64,000 nt of DNA from assembly GCF_014203535.1 (NCBI RefSeq), contig NZ_JACHJI010000001.1, forward strand, positions 806,001 through 870,000, in the 5' to 3' direction. Within the stretch, counting starts at the first letter, position 1. The number at the start of each line of letters is the position of its first letter. A program made the position numbers and the translations under genes. Below are positions 1 to 10,251 of this stretch, in pieces. This stretch comes from Streptomyces griseomycini. GTDB taxonomy: Bacteria > Actinomycetota > Actinomycetes > Streptomycetales > Streptomycetaceae. Below the pieces are notes generated by a model. It saw only the letters and a list, made by a program, of their open reading frames with translations. It made no database searches and had not been told where the DNA came from.

Positions 1-747
1 GACGGAGGTGCTGGTGGCGCAGATGGACTCCTCCGCGGCGCGGGTGAGGGTGAGCATCCAGTCGTGGTTCTCTCCGGGGCACTCCGCGGTCAGGGTGGTG
101 AGGTCCGTCATGTACCCGATCACCCGCTGCATCTCCAGGCGGACGAAGGTGGACAGGATCGGGGGGCCGGGCGCCAGGACCTCGGCGAAGTTGGTGGCCA
201 GGTCGGGCACCGCGTCGATGCGGACCCGGTCCAGCACCGGGCGGGGTTCGGCGGGCCGGGCCGTCTCGGCGAGGCGGTTCTCGACGAACCGCTTCACGTC
301 CTCGGCGTGCCGGGCCAGGTCGCTCCGCAGGTCGTCGTGGCGCCGCAGCCCGTCCCGTACGGTGGCGGCGGTCTCGGCCAGCAGGCGCTCCGTCCGCCGG
401 GTCCGTTCCTCCGCCGTCCGGTCCGGTGCGAGGAGGTGCTGGACGGCCACCGCGGCGGCGGCGCAGAGTCCGGCGGCGGCGAGCTGCCGCGCCGGTCCGT
501 CCTCCGGGCTCAGCAGCGCGGCGGCGCCCCAGGCGAGGAGGCCGAGGACGAGGCCGACCAGCAGTCGGCGCGGCCACGGGGCCGGGGCGGCGTCCCGGTC
601 CGGCCCCGTGGCCGCGAGGGCTGCCGGCGGCCGGTCCGGGGCGGGTGCCGTGCGGGACGGGTCCTGCGGACCGGGGATCGTCCGGTCGCCCGCGCGGTCG
701 GGCGGGCCCGCCGTGTCTTCGGGCTGGGGTGACTGTGCCGTGCTCAT
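1..747 (-). CDS. Membrane-anchored protein of unknown function (3' end cut by window edge)
   Basis: This reading frame runs from an ATG at 747 to the left edge without a stop, so the C-terminus is missing after 249 codons. The sequence GGGGAGAAGCGAG lies just before the ATG and gives a clear ribosome binding site. The first ~58 residues are Pro/Ala/Asp rich and disordered. Two hydrophobic segments follow at about residues 61-79 and 88-105, forming a hairpin anchor. After these comes a charged helical stretch (about 108-160) that looks like a coiled coil. The C-terminal part is soluble and I do not recognise it. The gene lies 105 bp downstream of the SCO2521-type gene on the same strand and is probably the last known member of that operon. 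Its function is unknown; it could tether the cassette to the membrane. Confidence 0.7.
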   Translation of the reverse strand, partial: MSTAQSPQPEDTAGPPDRAGDRTIPGPQDPSRTAPAPDRPPAALAATGPDRDAAPAPWPRRLLVGLVLGLLAWGAAALLSPEDGPARQLAAAGLCAAAAVAVQHLLAPDRTAEERTRRTERLLAETAATVRDGLRRHDDLRSDLARHAEDVKRFVENRLAETARPAEPRPVLDRVRIDAVPDLATNFAEVLAPGPPILSTFVRLEMQRVIGYMTDLTTLTAECPGENHDWMLTLTRAAEESICATSTSV

Positions 748-852
748 CTCGCTTCTCCCCCCGTTGGGATGCGCGTCGGTTCGGGGTGCGGGGATGTGCG
801 TGGGGTCGGGCCGGGTCCGCTCGGGGCCGGTGGGCCGCTGGGGAGTGTCGGG

Positions 853-1860
853 TCAGGGAACCGGCTCCACCTCCCGGTACGGCGAGGGGATCGCGTGCAG
901 GGTGAGCTGGTCGCGGATGCGCTGCACCAGCGTCTGCCACTGCCGGGTGAATCCGGGCCGTTCCTCCAGCGCGTCCCACAGCGGGGCGAGTTCCTTCGCC
1001 ACCCGGGCCCGTGGCATCCACAGGTGCAGCAGGTGGTCGACGGCGGGCCGCAGCGCCCTGACGACGGGGGGAAGACCGTCCCCCGTCGGCGGCCGCGGCC
1101 GGGCCGGCGGCGGCGCGGATCCCAGGCGGATGCCGTCCAGGATGCGGACCACGGTGGTGAGCAGCCAGTCGTGCAGGGCGAGGTCGTCGCAGAGTCCGGC
1201 GATCTCGGCGCTGCGGACGCCCTCGGGGACCCGCAGCCGCAGGGTGCGCAGTTCGTCCTCGGCGAGGGTGAACCGCTCGATCGACGGGCCGTCGCCGGGG
1301 TCCGCGGGCAGGGCCACCCAACGGAGCCGGGTGGGGCGGGACTTGAGGGGCGGCCGCTGGTCGAGCAGGGGGTGGCGCAGCAGTCGTGTGAGCAGGCCGT
1401 CGGCGATCAGGCCGACGTCGAGTTCGCCGTGCCGTCCACCGCCGAGCAGTCCTTGGGCGACCGCCTCGCGGGGCAGTCTCCCGAGCGGCTCGACCACGCC
1501 GGGCCGCACCAGGTAGTGGCCCCAGGGCCGTCGGTGGTCGGGGCCGGCGGCGGGGACGCGGAAGTACGCGGAGCTCTGCAGGACGCGCCCTTCGGTGAGC
1601 GAGGCCCGTGCGGCGACCGTGCCGACCGCGCGGACCCGGGAGCCGTTGGCGCTGGGCAGGGGGCAGTCGACGCCGGTGAGGGTGTCGGGGGAACGCCCGT
1701 AGAGGTTGGGGCGTTCGGAGAGCAGGACCCGCTCGTCGGCGCGCAGTCCGAGGAGTTGGGCGGCGGCCCGGCTGTCGAGCGCCTGCCGGGCGGGCAGCAG
1801 GCAGGTGCGGACCTCGCCGCAGGCGAGCACGGCGCGCGGTGCGCTCTCCCCCGGCCGCAC
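853..1860 (-). CDS. SCO2521 family protein
   Basis: This 335-residue protein of unknown function resembles the family named after S. coelicolor SCO2521. It starts with GTG one base after the stop codon of the SCO2522-type gene, so translation is very likely coupled. There is no signal peptide or membrane segment. The N-terminal half is mixed alpha/beta and contains the phrases TGVDCPLPSANGSR and VAARASLTEGRVLQSS. The C-terminal half (about residues 190-330) is helical, with a Pro-rich spacer near residue 265 and a conserved-looking end rich in Trp and Arg. I see no catalytic motif. The cassette context (ATPase, methyltransferase, helical protein) suggests a subunit of a multi-protein assembly, which is inference only. 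Confidence 0.75.
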   Translation of the reverse strand: MRPGESAPRAVLACGEVRTCLLPARQALDSRAAAQLLGLRADERVLLSERPNLYGRSPDTLTGVDCPLPSANGSRVRAVGTVAARASLTEGRVLQSSAYFRVPAAGPDHRRPWGHYLVRPGVVEPLGRLPREAVAQGLLGGGRHGELDVGLIADGLLTRLLRHPLLDQRPPLKSRPTRLRWVALPADPGDGPSIERFTLAEDELRTLRLRVPEGVRSAEIAGLCDDLALHDWLLTTVVRILDGIRLGSAPPPARPRPPTGDGLPPVVRALRPAVDHLLHLWMPRARVAKELAPLWDALEERPGFTRQWQTLVQRIRDQLTLHAIPSPYREVEPVP

Positions 1861-1861
1861 G

Positions 1862-2827
1862 TCACGCCCCCGCGTAGAAGACGTAGGAGATGCGCTCGGC
1901 CACCGAGTCGGGGACGGCCACGGCCTCGTGGGCGGACCGTTCGGCGACCTGGTGCAGCGCCTCGGGGTCCACCTCGGTCTGGTCGAGGATCACCCGGACG
2001 GCGTGCTCGACGGGTAAGAACCGGTTGGGCACCACCGAGCAGGTCCGGTAGGCGGCGAACGGGTCCGCCCGCGGGTTGAGCCGGATCAGCGGGGGCAGTT
2101 CGTCCCAGTCCTCCGGGAAGCCGGAGGCGGTGTGCGGCTGGGGCACGAGGACGGCCTCGCCCTGGTTGCGCAGCAGCCCGAGCCGGACGAGCTGCCACAC
2201 CGCCGCGAGGAAGGGGCAGGACCAGGTGCGGTGCCCGTCGGGGGTGTCGCTCCAGAGTTCGACGTCCAGGAAGACCGAGTGGCGGCGGGCCGCGGTCTCC
2301 CTGGGCGGCTGCCAGGCGGTGGCCTTCCGCATCGCCTGCGGGGTGCGCGCGACGGGGCTGCGCCGGCCGTTGGCCAGCCAGCCGGCCTGGGCGGCCGGCG
2401 GGCGCAGGCCGTAGCTGCCGGGCGGCGGTTCCTCGACGAGGCGGCCGGCCACCGCCTCGGCGACCGGCACCTTGCCGGCGTCCGCGCAGGCGGACTCGCG
2501 GGCCAGGTAGTCGACGGTCACCCCGGCCCGCTCGGCCTCCGCCAGCAGCAGCGGGACGAGTTCGGCGGGGCTGGAGAACCGGGTGAAGTAGTCGTCGATC
2601 AGGAAGCAGGTGCTGATCCGGGGGCGTTTGCCGCCGGCCTGGACGGCCGCTGCGGCGCGTGCCGCCTCCGCCCAGGGGCGCACCCGGTCGAAGTGGCGCC
2701 GCAGGTGCCCGGGGCCCTCCTCGAAGTCCTCCATGTAGAAGTGGCCCAGCTCCAGGGAGAGGTGGGACAGCGGCACCGCCTGGGTCCGTGGTTCGGCGGT
2801 GGTCTCGCGGAACACCGCGTCCGTCAT
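1862..2827 (-). CDS. SCO2522 family protein
   Basis: This 321-residue cytoplasmic protein belongs to the family named after S. coelicolor SCO2522; its function is unknown. The ATG at 2827 overlaps the TGA of the upstream ATPase gene by four bases (ATGA). The open frame continues upstream as a shadow of the ATPase gene, but this overlap start is clearly the better one. The N-terminal ~120 residues look like an alpha/beta domain with a hydrophobic strand ending in two acidic residues (TCFLIDDYFT) and the phrase LELGHFYMEDFEEGPGH. The middle is Arg/Pro rich, and the C-terminal part contains WSCPFLAAVWQLVRLGLL. The strand-plus-DD pattern resembles a phosphoesterase or nucleotide-binding core, but I cannot assign one. 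It sits in the middle of the five-gene cassette. Confidence 0.75.
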   Translation of the reverse strand: MTDAVFRETTAEPRTQAVPLSHLSLELGHFYMEDFEEGPGHLRRHFDRVRPWAEAARAAAAVQAGGKRPRISTCFLIDDYFTRFSSPAELVPLLLAEAERAGVTVDYLARESACADAGKVPVAEAVAGRLVEEPPPGSYGLRPPAAQAGWLANGRRSPVARTPQAMRKATAWQPPRETAARRHSVFLDVELWSDTPDGHRTWSCPFLAAVWQLVRLGLLRNQGEAVLVPQPHTASGFPEDWDELPPLIRLNPRADPFAAYRTCSVVPNRFLPVEHAVRVILDQTEVDPEALHQVAERSAHEAVAVPDSVAERISYVFYAGA

Positions 2828-3741
2828 GGCCGCCCCCAGTGGGATTCGTCGGTCAGGCGCCGGGCGATCTCCTCCAGCGCCTCCAGGGTCTCCTTGTTGG
2901 CGATCTGGGTGGCGAGCACGTCCTCCTCGGTGATCAGCTGCTCGCGCCACTGCAGGATGGGTTCCAGCGGCACGATGCCGAGGACGACGCTGTCGCCGAT
3001 GCGGTGCTCTGCGGCGAGCCGGCGCAGGGTCTCGTCGCAGGACTGCATCCAGGCGGCCTGGGCGGGCGATCCCTGGGCCCACAGCGGCGACTCGGGATCG
3101 GGCACGGCGGCCCGGACGAAGCGGATGCTGCCCTGCAGCGTCTCCTCGTCGTGCCCGCGGTCGACACCGCTCCTGAGGATGCCGTTCTCCTTGTGGACGA
3201 GTCCGGAGGCGGCGATCACGTGCTGCCGGGTCCAGCGGTGGAAGACGAGCCAGCGGAAGGGGACGTAGCGCATCCGGGGGTGGGCCGTCGCCGCCAGGAC
3301 CATGTCCACGGCGTAGCTGCGGCCGGCGCTCAGGTCCACCACGATGAGGTCGAACTCGCCGTTGAGCCGCAGCAGGAGGTCGACGCACCGCTCCAGGGCG
3401 TCCTCACCGGTGGCGAACTCGCCGCCGCCGGCGTCGCCGGGGAAGAGGACCAGGCGGCCGGACTGGTTGGGTCGGGCGCGCAGCAGGGGGTGCTCGGTCT
3501 GCCGCCAGACGTCGATCCTGGCCGGTTCGGTGACGTCGCCCTCGAGGTAGGAGTGCAGGCCCCGCTCCTCGGTGCCGCGCATCGCGCCGGGCACGTCGAA
3601 GACGGCGGCGGCGGTCGGCGAGCCGAAGTCGAAGTCGACGTACGCCACGTGATCGCCGGTGAGGGCCCGCTGGTAGGCCAGGTTGGCGCTGGTCACCGAG
3701 CGGCCCGTGCCTCCCTTGTCGGAGGCGGCGAAGACGAGCAC
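2824..3741 (-). CDS. SCO2523 family ParA/MinD-like ATPase with variant P-loop
   Basis: This 305-residue P-loop NTPase has the ParA/MinD/SIMIBI layout. The N-terminal motif is DKGGTGRSVTS (residues 8-18). The signature Lys of the deviant Walker A is kept (K9), but the second Lys, normally in KGGxGK(T/S), is Arg (R14). VDFDFGSP follows near residue 35, as in Walker A', and LIVVDLSAG near residue 150 acts as Walker B. A GTG start lies 3 bp after the SCO2524-type gene, and the stop overlaps the start of the SCO2522-type gene. Family knowledge: ParA-type ATPases dimerise on ATP and position cargo or act in secretion or assembly. An Arg at the phosphate-binding Lys would be expected to weaken hydrolysis, so this may be a nucleotide-binding switch rather than a strong ATPase. 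It matches the family named after SCO2523. Confidence 0.85.
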   Translation of the reverse strand: MLVFAASDKGGTGRSVTSANLAYQRALTGDHVAYVDFDFGSPTAAAVFDVPGAMRGTEERGLHSYLEGDVTEPARIDVWRQTEHPLLRARPNQSGRLVLFPGDAGGGEFATGEDALERCVDLLLRLNGEFDLIVVDLSAGRSYAVDMVLAATAHPRMRYVPFRWLVFHRWTRQHVIAASGLVHKENGILRSGVDRGHDEETLQGSIRFVRAAVPDPESPLWAQGSPAQAAWMQSCDETLRRLAAEHRIGDSVVLGIVPLEPILQWREQLITEEDVLATQIANKETLEALEEIARRLTDESHWGRP

Positions 3742-3744
3742 GGC

Positions 3745-5589
3745 TCACACCTCCTGGGTGGCGGCGCCCCGGGCCTGGGCCAGGGTGTCGAGCTCCCGGA
3801 GCACGGGCAGGGCCAGGGCGAAGGCGGTGGCGGGCCGGTCGTCGACCAGGCTGCGGGCGTGCTCCAGGCGGCTTTCTATGCTCCGCATGGCGCGTCCCCG
3901 GCTTCCGTCGGCGGTGACGGAGGCCTCCATCTGTTCCTTGCCGAACAGGTGGGTGGCCTCGCTGAGCAGTTCCCGGGCCAGCTGGGCGAGTTCGGGACTG
4001 CGGATCGGTTGCTGCTCGTACAGGTTGCGGGCGGCGACCAGGCACTCGGTGACGCGTTCGGTGATGCTCCAGGACAGGCGCTGGTCGAGGTCGCGCGCGT
4101 CCGGGTAGACGGCGCGCGCGTTGTCCCAGAGGCCGGTGCCCGCGCCCTCCTCGATCCGCCGTTCCCACAGGTGCTCGAACGTCTGCTCGGCGAGGCGCAG
4201 CAGGCGGTCCTGCGCCTCGATGTTCCGGGAGAGTTCGGCGAGCTGGATGCTCCGCTTGAGCAGCTGGGCCGAGAAGTCGGTCATCCGCCACTGCAGGAGC
4301 GTTCCGGAGCGCTCGGAACCGGCGAGCGGCATGAGGACGCCCGGGTCGTGCAGTCGGACGGCGGGGTCGTTCCGCGTCATCCGGCTGGTGATCCGACCGC
4401 GGTCGGCGAGGCGTTCCATGACGGCGACGGTGCGGGTGAGGTCGTCGTCGGTGGCCTTCCGGCGGACCAGGTCGTGGACGAGGATGGCCGCGACGGTCAG
4501 GGAGAAGTACTCCGACTCCAGCCGCAGGCCGGTGGTCTGCCAGGGGAGGTCCTCCAGGGGCCAGCGCTCGCCGCCGAAGCGGGCGACGGCCGACCAGTAC
4601 TGCTGGCTGAGTTCCCAGCGCAGGCGTAACGCCTCGGCGAGTTTCTGCTGGTCGGCGTCCAGCAGGCCCAGGGTGAGGGTGCGGTCGGAGAAGAGGTCCT
4701 GGATGCCGTCCAGGGCGACCACGGTGAAGTACACGTACGGCAGCCGGTCGGCGATGCCGTCGGGCTGGCCGGGGATCCGGCCGTCCAGGTCGGTGATCTT
4801 CGGGGCGTCCTTCACCACGCCCCAGGCCCAGCCGCACTCGAAGAGCTGGCTCTCGTCCCGGATGCTCTCCTCGACCTCGATGCCGCGGCTGAGGCTCTCG
4901 ATGATCGTGGCGCGCAGCGGGCGGAACCGGCGGGAGAACTGCTGGAGCACCGCCCGGTCGGACTGTCTGTTCTGCCCGATGACCTGGATCAGCCGCCGGC
5001 CCTGTTCGGACTCGGCGTCGAAGACGTTGACGGTGAAGGAGCGCAGCAGGCTGATCATCGCGGAGGTCAGGCGCGTGTTGGTGGCCTCCCTCAGCTCACC
5101 GATCGCCTTGCGCACTTCGGGGCGGGTGGTGCTGCCCTCGTAGACCTTGAGGAACCCGAGGGTGGCGAGGCAGAGCGTGACGGACATGGAGTAGGAGTCG
5201 ACCACCCCCAACTTGCCCTGCTCGTAGGTGAGTTCCTCGCTGGGGTCGGCCGGTTTGAAGTACGGCCCGCCGGCGAAGGTGGGGCTGTCGTCCGGCCCCG
5301 TGTAGGTGCGCATGAACTGGGTCAGCGCGGTGATCAGGTTGGGAGGGATCTCCAGCCGGCTGCCGACCCGCTCCAGCGCACGCAGCACGTCCCGCTCGGT
5401 GGTGTCCGGCTGGTCGAGGCGGAACGCGGGCACCTCGGTGGCGGGGTACAGCAGACAGAGCAGCCGCTCGGCGTCCGCGACGCTGCTCAGCCCGTCGGTG
5501 TCCCCCCAGACGAGTTTCCCGTCGTCGAACATCTGGCGGGCCGCGGCCCGCCAGACGTCCAGCAGGTGCTGGCGTGGCTTGATCTGCAT
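3745..5589 (-). CDS. SCO2524 family large helical protein
   Basis: This 614-residue protein resembles the family named after S. coelicolor SCO2524; its function is unknown. It is almost entirely alpha-helical by inspection and lacks a signal peptide or transmembrane segment. An N-terminal signature reads SVADAERLLCLLYPATEVP (about residues 36-54), followed by a long repeat-like helical region rich in Leu, Glu and Arg. No nuclease, kinase or protease motif is visible. The size and composition fit a scaffold or TPR-like adaptor. The ATG at 5589 follows a purine-rich GAGGGGTACGGGG. It is the second gene of the minus-strand operon, 55 bp after the methyltransferase and 3 bp before the ATPase. Confidence 0.75.
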   Translation of the reverse strand: MQIKPRQHLLDVWRAAARQMFDDGKLVWGDTDGLSSVADAERLLCLLYPATEVPAFRLDQPDTTERDVLRALERVGSRLEIPPNLITALTQFMRTYTGPDDSPTFAGGPYFKPADPSEELTYEQGKLGVVDSYSMSVTLCLATLGFLKVYEGSTTRPEVRKAIGELREATNTRLTSAMISLLRSFTVNVFDAESEQGRRLIQVIGQNRQSDRAVLQQFSRRFRPLRATIIESLSRGIEVEESIRDESQLFECGWAWGVVKDAPKITDLDGRIPGQPDGIADRLPYVYFTVVALDGIQDLFSDRTLTLGLLDADQQKLAEALRLRWELSQQYWSAVARFGGERWPLEDLPWQTTGLRLESEYFSLTVAAILVHDLVRRKATDDDLTRTVAVMERLADRGRITSRMTRNDPAVRLHDPGVLMPLAGSERSGTLLQWRMTDFSAQLLKRSIQLAELSRNIEAQDRLLRLAEQTFEHLWERRIEEGAGTGLWDNARAVYPDARDLDQRLSWSITERVTECLVAARNLYEQQPIRSPELAQLARELLSEATHLFGKEQMEASVTADGSRGRAMRSIESRLEHARSLVDDRPATAFALALPVLRELDTLAQARGAATQEV

Positions 5590-5644
5590 CCCCGTACCCC
5601 TCGTACAGATCCGGTTGCCCTGTGTTCAGACATGGTCCCCGTTC

Positions 5645-6397
5645 CTACGGAGCGGCAATCGCCGCGTTCCGCCGCCCCAGCGCGAGGATCATCCCCTCGT
5701 GTCCCGGCCGCACCATGTGGTGCAGGTCGTGGATCTCCAGCTCGGCGGCGAACTCCTCCAGGTTGCCGCGGACCCCGTCCTCGTTCACCCGGTAGGCCGG
5801 ATACCGGTGGTCGCCGACCTGGTAGCCGACCGACTCCTTCATGAAGGCGGCGGCGAACGGGGCCCCCTCGTTCAGCGCGTCCATGAAGCACCGCACGCCC
5901 CGCCGGAACTCCTCGGGGCACTCGGACATGGAGTCGGCGACGAAGAACATCGTCCCGATGTCCCAGCGCCGCTGCCCGTCGAGGTCGAGCAGGTTGGCCC
6001 GCTCCACGCGGACGATCTCGCCGAACCGGCCCCTCGGTTCGACGTCGCGGTAGGCGGGGGCCTCGCGCAGCACCTCCCAGAAGGCGTCCCAGGCCGCGTC
6101 GTAGCCCTCGGGGGACGCCTGCCGCTCCAGGTACTCGACGTTCGGGCGCGCGTACTCGAGCAGCAGGATCTTCTCGCACCAGGGGAGCATGGACAGGGCG
6201 GGATAGAGGTTCGCGCCGGCGCCGACGTCGACGCCGCGCACCGAGTCCGGGACGCCCCGGGCGAAGCAGCGGCTGAAGTGGTCGCGCATCAACCGCACGA
6301 TCAGCAGGTCGACCTCGAGCGGGGTCCGGTAGTTGAGGTCGACGTACACCTCTGGATCGAACTTCGACCACGGTGCGTCGGCGTTGCGATCCATCAT
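5645..6397 (-). CDS. SCO2525 family SAM-dependent methyltransferase (NNMT/PNMT-like)
   Basis: This is the first gene of the SCO2525-SCO2521-type operon. The protein has a class I SAM-binding motif, VDVGAGANLYPALSML, followed by strand 2 ending in LLLEY. That spacing, with Tyr after the glycine loop, recalls the NNMT/PNMT/TEMT small-molecule N-methyltransferases. WSKFDPEVYVDLNYRTP near the N-terminus resembles their substrate/cofactor lid. The C-terminus has HHMVRPGHEGMILALGRR, a typical final strand pair. The frame stays open to 6559, but the upstream part has no plausible domain. I prefer the ATG pair at 6397/6394 because GGCAGGG lies just upstream; an ATG at 6415 is also possible. The substrate is unknown and may be a small molecule or a residue on a cassette partner. 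Confidence 0.8.
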   Translation of the reverse strand: MMDRNADAPWSKFDPEVYVDLNYRTPLEVDLLIVRLMRDHFSRCFARGVPDSVRGVDVGAGANLYPALSMLPWCEKILLLEYARPNVEYLERQASPEGYDAAWDAFWEVLREAPAYRDVEPRGRFGEIVRVERANLLDLDGQRRWDIGTMFFVADSMSECPEEFRRGVRCFMDALNEGAPFAAAFMKESVGYQVGDHRYPAYRVNEDGVRGNLEEFAAELEIHDLHHMVRPGHEGMILALGRRNAAIAAP

Positions 6398-6734
6398 CAC
6401 CCTGCCGTATTCCATCGAGCGTCGGACAAGACCGTGTGCCCTGTCTGCGCGCCTTCGTGGACGCGGCAGGTGAAGCGGCATCTCCGGTGCTCGCACCGTA
6501 GGCCGATACGACACGCGGAGACAGCCAGGAACACGCCAGTCCTCATGGAGCGGGCGCACACCAGGCGCACGTCAGCATATCCCCGCATACGCTAACTCGC
6601 CCTTGCACACGGCAAGTTGGGCGCTCACTCTGGCCAGGAGCAGTCACCGGCCACCACCGGCGGAGCCTCACTCTCCCGGGGGAACGGGCCGGTGCCTGCC
6701 GCGTTGACGTCCGCACGTCCCGACTGGGGGTGGC
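6398..6734. other. Divergent intergenic region upstream of the SCO2525-type operon and the GNAT gene
   Basis: No convincing gene is visible in these 337 bases. The region should hold promoters for both directions. A small perfect inverted repeat, CTTGC-N5-GCAAG, lies at 6602-6616, and a more AT-rich patch lies around 6575-6600. I cannot assign a regulator. The track that continues the methyltransferase frame upstream has poor codon character. Confidence 0.4.
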
Positions 6735-7283
6735 ATGACCGCCGAACCGCTGGAGCGCGCCCTGGACCGCCACGAGCACCTCACGGGGACGGCGCCGTTC
6801 CCGGGCCCACGGCACCTGGTCCTACGGACGGCACGGGAGTCCGACCTGCCCGAACTGCGGCGGCTCGACGTGGAGGTCTTCCGGGAGGTCGCCTATCCGG
6901 CGTTCCTGCTGCGCCAGCTCTACGACATGTACGCCGAGCACTTCCTGGTCCTCGACGACGGCGAGGGCTCCCTGCGCGGCTACGTCCTGGCCGCCACCAC
7001 GGCGCTCAGCCGCGACAGCTGGATCCTCGGCCTGTGCGTGACCGAGGACCGCCGCCGGCACGGGCTGGGCCGGGAGCTGATGGTGGAGGTCCTGACCCGG
7101 CTGCGCCGCAGCGGGATCGAACAGGTCCGGCTGACCGTGGAACCCGCCAACCGCGCCGCGATCCTGCTCTACCACTCCCTGGGCTTCCGCCCCGAGCAGC
7201 CGGACGCGGGCCTGCGCCGGGACTACTTCGGCCCCGGCGAGGACCGCCGGATCATGCACCTGGAGCTCTCCCGGCTGCCCTGA
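6735..7283 (+). CDS. GNAT family N-acetyltransferase
   Basis: This 182-residue protein has a complete GNAT fold. Motif A reads LCVTEDRRRHGLGRELM (about residues 96-112), where RRHGLG is the acetyl-CoA pyrophosphate loop. The next strand and helix contain LTVEPANRAAILLYHSLGF, the usual motif B that ends in a Tyr-x-x-x-GF turn. It is expected to transfer an acetyl group from acetyl-CoA to an amine; the acceptor cannot be read from sequence. The ATG at 6735 follows GGGGGTGG. The gene stands alone on the + strand between two minus-strand genes and converges with the TerB-like gene 27 bp downstream. Confidence 0.88.
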   Translation: MTAEPLERALDRHEHLTGTAPFPGPRHLVLRTARESDLPELRRLDVEVFREVAYPAFLLRQLYDMYAEHFLVLDDGEGSLRGYVLAATTALSRDSWILGLCVTEDRRRHGLGRELMVEVLTRLRRSGIEQVRLTVEPANRAAILLYHSLGFRPEQPDAGLRRDYFGPGEDRRIMHLELSRLP

Positions 7284-7310
7284 ACCGCCGCTCCGCCCGC
7301 CGCCGGGGCG

Positions 7311-8012
7311 TCAGGACGGGGTGCGCGCCGCCGCCAGCAGGCGGGTCACGTCGTCCGAGCAGATGGTGAGGGCCGCGCCCACGGTGGCCAGGGCGTCGCG
7401 CTCGGCGGGGGTGTAGGGGCCGTCGGCGAGGGCGATGCGGGCGCCCTGGAGGAGGATCGACTCACGGCCGGGGGCGGCGAGGTGCGGGGCCAGCGGGTCC
7501 AGCGCCTCGTGCAGCTCGATGGCGAGGCCGGCCGCGCAGGGTCCCCCGGTGAACCGGCCGGTGTCCGCCTCCAGCGCCTCGACGAGCGCGGCCAGCTGTT
7601 CCTCCGTGCAGTCGTCGAAGCCGGCCGCGCGCACGGCGGCCGCGGCCGTCTCCAGCGACGCGCGCGAGCAGGTGCCGCCGGCGGCCAGCACCGCGAGGGC
7701 GACGGTGTGCACGGCGTCGCGGAGCATCGCGGAGAAGCGGGTGGTGGTGGGGTGGTCCAGGACGTCGGTGCCGAAGTGGTGGCGGCAGGCCGCGCACTCG
7801 ACGACCGGGCCGGTCGCTCCGCGCGGCAGCACGGGCACGCCGAGGAGGGCGAAGCGGCGCTGTCCGCTCAGCCGTTGGTAGTTGCGGTCGCCGCCGCAGC
7901 CGGGGCAGAAGAACTCGCCGTCGCCGACGGGCGTCCAGGTGGTCCGGGTGCCCATCAGGCGCGACAGTCTGGCGGCAGCGGCACGGCCGTTGGGTCCCCG
8001 TCCTGGCAGCAC
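7311..8012 (-). CDS. TerB-like protein with N-terminal zinc-ribbon-like cysteines
   Basis: This 233-residue protein has two CxxC pairs in its first half (FCPGCGG and ECAACRHHF), consistent with a zinc ribbon. The helical C-terminal half resembles the TerB/tellurite-resistance fold, with an acidic loop before ALADGPYTPAERDALATVG. TerB-fold proteins bind metal and often work in stress or envelope sensing; tellurite resistance itself should not be assumed. I chose GTG at 8012 because GGAGGTGCGAC lies directly upstream; the longer open frame to 8123 has no ribosome binding site. It is transcribed from its own promoter, 185 bp beyond leuA. Confidence 0.75.
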   Translation of the reverse strand: MLPGRGPNGRAAAARLSRLMGTRTTWTPVGDGEFFCPGCGGDRNYQRLSGQRRFALLGVPVLPRGATGPVVECAACRHHFGTDVLDHPTTTRFSAMLRDAVHTVALAVLAAGGTCSRASLETAAAAVRAAGFDDCTEEQLAALVEALEADTGRFTGGPCAAGLAIELHEALDPLAPHLAAPGRESILLQGARIALADGPYTPAERDALATVGAALTICSDDVTRLLAAARTPS

Positions 8013-8140
8013 GTCGCACCTCCGTAACGCCGCAGCGCCATCGCCACGCACGCGTGATGTTAGCCACATTCGTGAGGCGGAGTCAGTACCCGGGACGAGA
8101 CCTTTCCGTGACCTCCACAGCATTTGGCCGGTATGCGACG

Positions 8141-8174
8141 GGGCCCCGCCCGCCGGAAAAGGCGGACGGAGCCC
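8141..8174 (-). terminator. Probable terminator of leuA
   Basis: On the minus strand a 14-bp stem forms around the loop at 8155-8160, with arms at 8161-8174 and 8141-8154. All positions pair if two G-U pairs are allowed. It starts 22 bp after the leuA stop. A TTTT sits in the loop; there is no 3' U-tract, as is usual in Streptomyces. Confidence 0.65.
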
Positions 8175-8196
8175 TCGAACTCCGCGAACCGGCTGC

Positions 8197-10200
<2,004 letters not shown>

Positions 10201-10251
10201 TCACGGTTGCGAGGCGTGACAGTTCCGTGACGCAGTGCGATGGTTCCGGGC

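Noticed and set aside
8..1516. Long + strand open frame over the cassette
   Set aside because: It is Arg/Ser-rich shadow sequence opposite two minus-strand genes with proper codon bias and ribosome binding sites.
7311..8012. Tellurite resistance gene
   Set aside because: A TerB-like fold alone does not show tellurite resistance; no other ter genes are nearby.
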